A DNA stretch of 10,171 nucleotides from CAYZQE01 sp964480635 (GTDB lineage Bacteria > Pseudomonadota > Gammaproteobacteria > GCA-001735895), in NCBI GenBank assembly GCA_964480635.1, contig CAYZQE010000087.1, forward strand, positions 1-10,171, in the 5' to 3' direction. How positions within the stretch are numbered: position 1 is the first letter of the stretch; each line of letters starts with the position of its first letter. The translations under genes were made by a program, and so were the position numbers. This document shows, piece by piece, positions 5,618-10,171 of this stretch. Below the pieces are notes generated by a model. It was given only the letters and a program-made list of their open reading frames with translations, made no database searches and was not told where the DNA came from.

Positions 5618-8155
5618 ATGGCAAATGCGACAGCAAAACAATTATCCGAAGTCGTCGGAGTATCTGTAGAAAAGCTTTTAGAGCAATTAAAAAATGCAGG
5701 CGTCGACGTGTCGGGCCCTGACGATCCAATTTCAAATGAAGATAAAATGAAGTTGTTAACGTCATTGCGTACAAGTCATGGCAAGGCATCGTCGGATGGC
5801 CCCAAAAAAATCACTTTAAAGCTCAAGAGTAAAACAGAGCTTAAAGTAGGTGGTACATCAAGAACAGCAGGTGCGAAAACAATTAATGTTGAAGTTCGTA
5901 AAAAGAAAACCTTTGTTCGCCCTGGTGCAGCTGCAAGTCAAACTGAAACGGCTGCTGAAGAAGCAGAATTTAAGCGTCAAAGAGAAGCATCAATTGAAGA
6001 AGCCCGTGCCGTTAAGTTACGTGCAACCGATGATGCAAGACAAGCTCAAGTTGTTGCAGAAACATCACGTTTAAAACAACAAGAAGACATCGCTGAAAAA
6101 GAGCAGGCAAACAAAGATAAAGCGATTCAAGATGAAATTGACCGTGAAGCCCAGCTTAAAATTGACCAAGAAAAACTGCAAAAAGCTAAAGAAGTAAAAA
6201 AACAAATTGCAGAAGAAAAGGCGGCAAAAAATAATACCAACAAAGGCAACGCAAAAAACACACGTTATGGACGCGATAAATTGCATGTCGCTAACACTTC
6301 GGGACGTAAAAAGCCAAAAGGTAAGGCTAAGCGTGCGAAACGTAATGAAGCTATTGCCGATAATCAGCATGGCTTTGAAAAACCAACAGCACCTGTCATT
6401 AGAAATGTCGATATTCCAGAAACAATTACGGTGTCAGATTTGGCAAAACAATTGGCGGTTAAAGCTGCCGATGTGGTTAAAGAATTGATGAAAATGGGCA
6501 CTATGGCCACTATTAATCAAATTTTAGATCAAGATACTGCCATTCTTTTAGTTGAAGAGATGGGACACTCTGCAACAGCTGTTAATGAAGACAGTTTTGA
6601 AGAGGAATTGATAGCGGCATTAAAAGCAACGGGTGGTGATGAAGTATCTCGTCCTCCTGTGGTTACCATTATGGGGCACGTTGACCATGGTAAAACATCG
6701 TTATTAGATAACATTCGTAATTCACGTGTTGTGAATGGTGAAGCGGGTGGCATTACACAGCATATAGGTGCGTATCATGTCGAAACCGATAATGGCATGA
6801 TTACCTTTTTAGATACGCCGGGTCATGCCGCATTTTCGGCTATGCGCCAACGTGGTGCTCAAGCGACTGACATTGTGATTTTAGTAGTTTCTGCTGATGA
6901 TGGTGTGATGCCTCAAACTAAAGAAGCGGTTAAACACGCAAAAGAAGCGGGTGTTGGTTTATTAGTTGCTGTTAACAAAATAGATAAAGAAGGTGCAGAC
7001 CCAGATCGTGTACGTAATGAGTTAAGTGCTTTAGATGTTATGCCAGAAGAATGGGGTGGCGATGTTATCTTTAAAAATGTATCGGCACTCACAGGTGAAG
7101 GTATCGAATCATTATTAGAGTCTGTTTTATTGCAATCAGAAATGATGGAATTAAAAGCACCCATTGATGGAACGGCCTCTGGTGTTGTTGTTGAATCTAC
7201 ATTGGATAAGGGTCGAGGCCCTGTCGCAACGATACTTATCCAGTCAGGTACATTGAAAAAAGGTGACATATTATTAGCCGGCACAGAATATGGTCGTGTT
7301 CGAGCGATGACAGATGAAAATGGTAAACAACTTAAAGAAGCAGGCCCCTCTATCCCTGTACAAGTTATTGGCCTTTCTGGAACACCGAATGCAGGCGATG
7401 AAGTTTTTGTTGTTGAAAATGATCGTAGAGCCCGTGAGATAGCGAGCGCACGTTTAACTAAGATAAAAGATATTCGCATGGCTGAGCAGCAGAAATCTAA
7501 GTTGCAAGGCATGTTTGATGCAATGGAAAATCCAGATGTGGCTGAAGTCACTGTCATCATTAAAGCAGATGTTAAAGGCAGCTCTGAAGCGATACGTCAT
7601 TCATTAAATGCATTATCGACAGATGAAGTGAGAGTCAATATTGTTGCTGATGGCGTGGGCGGCATTAATGAATCGGATGTGAATTTAGCATCAACTTCAT
7701 CGGCTATATTAATTGGTTTTAATGTTCGAGCCGATGCTTCTGCTAAACGAATCGCAGGTGATTTTGGCTTAGATATTCGTTATTACAGTGTTATTTATGA
7801 CGTTATTGATGATATTAAGGCAGGCATGTCTGGCTTGTTACCACCAGAAACACAAGAAACAATTGTTGGTTTGGCTCAAGTTAAAGATACCTTTACATCG
7901 CCAAAATTTGGCACCATAGCTGGTTCTATTGTAATTGATGGTCAAATCCGTAGAGGCTTACCTATTAGAGTATTACGTGATAGCGTGGTTATTTATGAAG
8001 GCGAGCTTGAGTCATTAAGACGTTTTAAAGACGATGTCGATAAGGTGGCTAATGGTACTGAGTGTGGTATTGGTGTGAAGGGTTACACTGATGTTCAAGC
8101 AGGCGACCAAATAGAAGTATTTGAACGCAAAGAAGTTGCTCGCACCTTAGATTAA
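5618..8155 (+). CDS. infB: Translation initiation factor IF-2
   Basis: IF-2 is the GTPase that brings fMet-tRNA to the 30S subunit and promotes 50S joining. Its 845 residues include an N-terminal IF2_N domain (1-50), the IF2-associated stretch KKITLKLKSKTEL, a charged coiled-coil region (about 108-207), a Lys/Arg-rich linker (about 208-245), a second IF2_N domain (about 270-320), and the G domain. The GTPase motifs are complete: G1 GHVDHGKT (353-360), G3 DTPGH (399-403), G4 NKID (453-456) and G5 SAL (489-491). Domains II to IV follow, ending in the fMet-tRNA-binding C-terminus. The long N-terminal half matches enterobacterial IF2; shorter isoforms from internal starts are possible but were not identified. 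AAGG (5605-5608) lies 9 nt before the ATG. The 92-nt gap after nusA has no hairpin terminator. rbfA begins 2 nt after the stop. Confidence 0.98.
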   Translation: MANATAKQLSEVVGVSVEKLLEQLKNAGVDVSGPDDPISNEDKMKLLTSLRTSHGKASSDGPKKITLKLKSKTELKVGGTSRTAGAKTINVEVRKKKTFVRPGAAASQTETAAEEAEFKRQREASIEEARAVKLRATDDARQAQVVAETSRLKQQEDIAEKEQANKDKAIQDEIDREAQLKIDQEKLQKAKEVKKQIAEEKAAKNNTNKGNAKNTRYGRDKLHVANTSGRKKPKGKAKRAKRNEAIADNQHGFEKPTAPVIRNVDIPETITVSDLAKQLAVKAADVVKELMKMGTMATINQILDQDTAILLVEEMGHSATAVNEDSFEEELIAALKATGGDEVSRPPVVTIMGHVDHGKTSLLDNIRNSRVVNGEAGGITQHIGAYHVETDNGMITFLDTPGHAAFSAMRQRGAQATDIVILVVSADDGVMPQTKEAVKHAKEAGVGLLVAVNKIDKEGADPDRVRNELSALDVMPEEWGGDVIFKNVSALTGEGIESLLESVLLQSEMMELKAPIDGTASGVVVESTLDKGRGPVATILIQSGTLKKGDILLAGTEYGRVRAMTDENGKQLKEAGPSIPVQVIGLSGTPNAGDEVFVVENDRRAREIASARLTKIKDIRMAEQQKSKLQGMFDAMENPDVAEVTVIIKADVKGSSEAIRHSLNALSTDEVRVNIVADGVGGINESDVNLASTSSAILIGFNVRADASAKRIAGDFGLDIRYYSVIYDVIDDIKAGMSGLLPPETQETIVGLAQVKDTFTSPKFGTIAGSIVIDGQIRRGLPIRVLRDSVVIYEGELESLRRFKDDVDKVANGTECGIGVKGYTDVQAGDQIEVFERKEVARTLD

Positions 8156-8157
8156 TT

Positions 8158-8532
8158 GTGAAAGAATATTCTCGCAGTGAACGGCTTAGCTCTCAAATAC
8201 ACAGAGAAATAACGGGCTTAGTTAGGCACTCTTTAAAGGATCCGCGTATCGGTGACCCTTCTATTTTGGAGGTTAAGGTATCTCGTGATTTGTCAGTCGC
8301 TAAGATTTATTTTAGTTTATTAGAGACTGAAAATAGCAAAGAAGTACAGAAAGCATTGAATAATTCTGCTGGATTTTTACATCGAGAATTAGGGAAAATG
8401 CTACAAATTCGCATTATTCCTCAGTTACGTTTTATCTATGATGATACCGACGTAAAAGCCCAAGCAATGGATGCATTGATTACTGATGCTATGAAAAACA
8501 TAAAGCCAGATGATGCTTCTGAAACCGATTAA
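8158..8532 (+). CDS. rbfA: 30S ribosome-binding factor RbfA
   Basis: RbfA is a small KH-fold protein that binds the 30S subunit near the 5' end of 16S rRNA and is needed for its maturation and for cold adaptation. The family pattern is clear in the 124 residues: RSERLSSQIHREI at the N-terminus, HSLKDPRIGDP, the VKVSRDLSVAKIYFSLL strand-helix block, and LGKMLQIRIIPQLRFIYDD near the C-terminus. The start is a GTG 2 nt after the infB stop. There is no real Shine-Dalgarno before it, so translation is probably coupled to infB. The gene is complete and of usual length. Confidence 0.96.
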   Translation: MKEYSRSERLSSQIHREITGLVRHSLKDPRIGDPSILEVKVSRDLSVAKIYFSLLETENSKEVQKALNNSAGFLHRELGKMLQIRIIPQLRFIYDDTDVKAQAMDALITDAMKNIKPDDASETD

Positions 8533-8550
8533 ATTTACAAACTAGTCCTT

Positions 8551-8584
8551 TCACTTCAACCCTCTCCCAAAGGGAGAGGTGGTT
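8551..8584. repeat. REP-like palindrome between rbfA and truB
   Basis: A perfect 8-bp stem, CCTCTCCC (8561-8568) with GGGAGAGG (8572-8579), closes an AAA loop. Outer bases CAACC/GGTT can pair past a 2-nt bulge. The shape and the CCTCTCCC-AAA-GGGAGAGG core, preceded by a CACTTCAAC tail, resemble dispersed REP-type palindromes common in proteobacterial intergenic spaces. There is no T-run, so it is not a good terminator. Only one copy is in the window, so calling it a repeat family is inference from resemblance. Confidence 0.55.
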
Positions 8585-8597
8585 AAAATCAAAAATC

Positions 8598-9524
8598 ATG
8601 TCTAAAAAAGCCAGAACCCCCCGAAACTTCCGTGATGTTAACGGTATTCTATTGCTCGATAAGCCAGCAGGCTTAAGCTCTAACAAAGCCTTGCAAAAAG
8701 TTCGTTATTTATTTAAAGGTAAAAAAGCAGGTCATGCAGGCAGTTTAGACCCTTTAGCTACTGGGCTTTTACCCATTTGTTTCGGTGAAGCAACAAAATT
8801 CTCAACTTTTTTACTGGATGCTAGTAAACGCTATAGAGCAATCTGCCAGCTAGGCGTTAGCTCGACCACGGGCGATGAAGAAGGTGAGTTAAGTGATAAA
8901 ATTGATGTCACGGTGTCTAAAAATGATGTTATTGAAGCATTGCAGCAATTTTTAGGCAAAACACAACAAATTCCACCCATGCATTCAGCATTAAAGCAAA
9001 ATGGTGTGCGCTTATATGAGTTAGCACGCAAAGGCGAAGTAGTTGATAGACCGCCGCGTGACATAGAAATTTATGATATTGAATTGATTGATTTTGATGA
9101 AGAAAAAGATCAAATAACCATAGATGTGCATAGCTCTAAAGGCACATACATAAGAACCTTAGTTGAAGATATTGCAATTTCATTGGGAACAAAAGCTTAT
9201 ATCCTTCAATTAGATAGAACAGGCGTTCACCCTTTTTGGGGCATGCCAACGTTCACCTTTGACGACTTAGATATCTTAGATGAAGCTAAAAAACTGGATA
9301 CATCGTTATTGCCTATAGATACCGCAGTTAGTGATTGGGCAGCTGTTTATTTGGATGAAAATGCGAGCTATTACTTAAAGCTGGGTCAGCCTATTCAAGT
9401 GCCTAATGCACCAGCAGAGGGTTTTGTACGTTTTTTTGATGAAAATAAAAAGTTTTTAGGTGTTGGTGAAGTAAAAAGTGATGGCAATTTAGCCCCCAAA
9501 CGTATGATGCGAACAGAAACCTAA
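8598..9524 (+). CDS. truB: tRNA pseudouridine(55) synthase TruB
   Basis: TruB converts U55 of the T-loop of tRNA to pseudouridine and also acts as a tRNA chaperone. Its 308 residues show DVNGILLLDKPAGLSSN (13-29), then GHAGSLDPLATGLLPICFGEATK with the catalytic Asp at 51, the RYRA strand, the IPPMHSALKQNGVRLYELARKG motif, and SSKGTYIRTLVEDI, followed by a TruB C-terminal/PUA-like domain from about 245. The first ATG after the rbfA stop is used. The only Shine-Dalgarno-like bases (GGAGAGG, 8573-8579) lie in the 3' arm of the REP-like hairpin, 18 nt away, so initiation may be weak or structure-dependent. Catalytic motifs are intact. Confidence 0.97.
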   Translation: MSKKARTPRNFRDVNGILLLDKPAGLSSNKALQKVRYLFKGKKAGHAGSLDPLATGLLPICFGEATKFSTFLLDASKRYRAICQLGVSSTTGDEEGELSDKIDVTVSKNDVIEALQQFLGKTQQIPPMHSALKQNGVRLYELARKGEVVDRPPRDIEIYDIELIDFDEEKDQITIDVHSSKGTYIRTLVEDIAISLGTKAYILQLDRTGVHPFWGMPTFTFDDLDILDEAKKLDTSLLPIDTAVSDWAAVYLDENASYYLKLGQPIQVPNAPAEGFVRFFDENKKFLGVGEVKSDGNLAPKRMMRTET

Positions 9525-9561
9525 GTTGATCGCGGTTAGTTAGTTGGAGAGATACAAGAGA

Positions 9562-9791
9562 CTCCTTAAGATGTTCGGAACGACTGATTGCCCATGCGCA
9601 GTTGGCTAAAATACTGCGCCGATTTTAGTGATAAGTGTTTGCTCAAAGAGTTTTGGCGACATTTTTTTAAGTTGAGAAACATAGTCTTTAACACCTATAG
9701 CGTGTATATCAAAGCCATAATGAGTCGGTAATCCACCACCAATATCAATCCATTTAATTTGTTTTGAACGTTTGTTTTTATGGATGTCTGA
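9562..9791 (-). pseudogene. Remnant of a PLP-dependent decarboxylase (LysA/ornithine decarboxylase-like)
   Basis: The - strand from 9791 down to about 9621 reads RSKQIKWIDIGGGLPTHYG, then a stretch with KDYVSQL and PKLFEQTLITKIG. This looks like the middle of fold-type III PLP decarboxylases, where a D-x-GGGL motif is followed by a helix and then LITEFGRS. At 9619-9620 one base appears to be missing. In the next frame the sequence continues RSILANCAWAISRSEHLKE (9618-9562), which completes the family block. The normal frame hits a stop at 9608-9606. The conserved EFGR has become K-I-G-R, and both ends are gone: a stop lies just upstream at 9794-9792, and no PLP-lysine domain or C-terminal half is present. 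About 76 of the roughly 400 residues usual for such enzymes remain. This is a non-functional relic. Its exact substrate class (diaminopimelate, ornithine or a secondary-metabolism relative) cannot be told. Confidence 0.72.
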
Positions 9792-9798
9792 TTATTAA

Positions 9799-9819
9799 TA
9801 TAATTGAATGTTTTATAAT
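9799..9819 (+). promoter_or_regulatory. Possible rpsO promoter -10 elements
   Basis: Two exact TATAAT hexamers occur at 9799-9804 and 9814-9819, about 190-210 nt before rpsO. Neither has a convincing -35 at 16-18 nt. The region is A/T-rich, so chance matches are likely. rpsO usually has its own promoter in related bacteria, which is the main support. Confidence 0.25.
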
Positions 9820-9859
9820 GCAAAAAAAATTAAAGACGCCTTAAAACAAAAGAATCTAG

Positions 9860-9901
9860 CGCTATTTTCACTAGGCTAAATTAAACGGAGTCTAAATAGC
9901 G
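9860..9901. repeat. 8-bp perfect inverted repeat in the rpsO upstream region
   Basis: CGCTATTT (9860-9867) is the exact reverse complement of AAATAGCG (9894-9901). After a 2x2 internal loop, ACT (9870-9872) can pair with AGT (9889-9891). There is no T-run after it, so it is not a terminator. It could be a leader hairpin or a scar of a lost element; neither is proven. Confidence 0.5.
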
Positions 9902-9960
9902 AATATACCCACAATTATTCCAAAATAACCTTGTTTTTCCTTGTTCATTGCCACGCCCAT

Positions 9961-10008
9961 AGGTAAAATGCCACCTCTTTTTTTTTGAGCAATTAAATAG
10001 GTAATCCC
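9961..10008 (+). promoter_or_regulatory. rpsO ribosome-binding region with a competing short pairing
   Basis: AGGT at 9999-10002 lies 6 nt before the rpsO ATG and serves as Shine-Dalgarno. The octamer ATAGGTAA occurs twice (9959-9966 and 9997-10004). An ACCT at 9973-9976, followed by nine T, could pair with either AGGT. Only 4 bp are involved, so the switch idea is weak, but S15 represses its own mRNA through leader structure in E. coli. Confidence 0.3.
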
Positions 10009-10171
10009 ATGTCAATGACTGCAGCACAAAAGAGCGTAATCGTTGAAGAGTATAAACGTGACGAAAAGGACACAGGTTCTCCTGAAGTTCAAGTCGCATT
10101 ATTGTCTTCGCAAATTAAGCATCTTACAGAACACTTTAAATATCACATTCATGATCACCACTCTCGTCGTG
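10009..10171 (+). CDS. rpsO: 30S ribosomal protein S15 (5' part, cut by the window edge)
   Basis: S15 is a primary binding protein of the 16S rRNA central domain and helps form an intersubunit bridge. The 54 residues visible begin MSMTAAQKSVIVEEYKRD and continue with the diagnostic DTGSPEVQVALLSSQIKHLTEHF and DHHSRR. They align without gaps to the first 54 residues of E. coli S15, including start position and the DTGS spacing, which supports the ATG at 10009 over the one at 10015. The reading frame is open to the last base. In many relatives pnp follows, but that lies outside the window. Confidence 0.97.
   Translation, partial: MSMTAAQKSVIVEEYKRDEKDTGSPEVQVALLSSQIKHLTEHFKYHIHDHHSRR

Larger units (their letters stand above)
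9525..10008. other. 484-nt truB-rpsO intergenic region
   Basis: This stretch separates truB from rpsO and has no intact gene. From left to right it holds a decayed decarboxylase fragment on the - strand (about 9562-9791), two TATAAT-like sequences (9799-9804 and 9814-9819), an inverted repeat (9860-9901), a run of nine T (9978-9986) and the rpsO Shine-Dalgarno. No GC-rich terminator follows truB, so readthrough from the upstream operon into rpsO is possible. Confidence 0.7.

Noticed and set aside
6913..7560. A 215-codon open frame on the - strand opposite infB
   Set aside because: It lies wholly inside the G domain and domain II of IF-2, has a composition set by the opposite strand (rich in Ser, Thr and Pro) and shows no recognisable motif.
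8489..8686. A 65-codon - strand frame across the rbfA-truB junction
   Set aside because: It is antisense to two firm genes and includes the REP-like hairpin. There is no family similarity.
9881..10099. A 72-codon open frame on the - strand over the rpsO start
   Set aside because: It is antisense to the clear S15 coding sequence, with no motif and no Shine-Dalgarno.

Overview
The window reads as chromosomal DNA of a gammaproteobacterium with low-to-moderate GC (about 40% by eye). The evidence is the gene order rimP-nusA-infB-rbfA-truB-rpsO, a NusA with two C-terminal acidic repeats as in E. coli, and a long IF2 with two IF2_N-type domains. I cannot name the genus. Marine Thiotrichales or Methylococcales would fit the base composition, but that is a guess.

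Layout. (1) Positions 1-800: a structured leader, then an exported thioredoxin-fold protein of the DUF1223 family on the + strand. (2) Positions 822-2245, - strand: a two-gene tetrapyrrole chelatase operon. A short CbiX/SirB-type sirohydrochlorin chelatase overlaps ferrochelatase hemH by 4 nt, and hemH carries a small in-frame minisatellite. (3) Positions 2246-3254: a regulatory gap with two dyad elements, then a LuxR-type regulator (autoinducer-binding domain plus GerE HTH) with no luxI beside it. (4) Positions 3392-3517: a good sigma70-type promoter, followed by about 90 nt that fold into back-to-back hairpins and end in an intrinsic terminator. This looks like an attenuator or a small RNA in front of the translation operon. 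(5) Positions 3547-9524: rimP, nusA, infB, rbfA and truB, all + strand and tightly packed. A REP-like palindrome lies between rbfA and truB. (6) Positions 9525-10008: a 484-nt gap holding a decayed, frameshifted fragment of a PLP-dependent (DapDC/ornithine decarboxylase-like) gene on the - strand, an inverted repeat, and probably the rpsO promoter and leader. (7) Positions 10009-10171: the start of rpsO, cut by the window edge.

How the genes work together. RimP and RbfA mature the 30S subunit, IF2 brings initiator tRNA, S15 is a primary 16S rRNA-binding protein, TruB modifies U55 of tRNA, and NusA controls transcription pausing, termination and antitermination. The terminator-like hairpin upstream of rimP-nusA therefore invites a NusA feedback model. 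The chelatase pair serves siroheme and heme supply. The LuxR protein is independent of both groups, and its targets cannot be told from this window. No CRISPR array, intact mobile element, tRNA or rRNA gene was seen. Nothing here amounts to a clear new multi-gene system. The least explained parts are the rimP leader RNA, the solo LuxR with its dyads, the hemH minisatellite and the decarboxylase relic.
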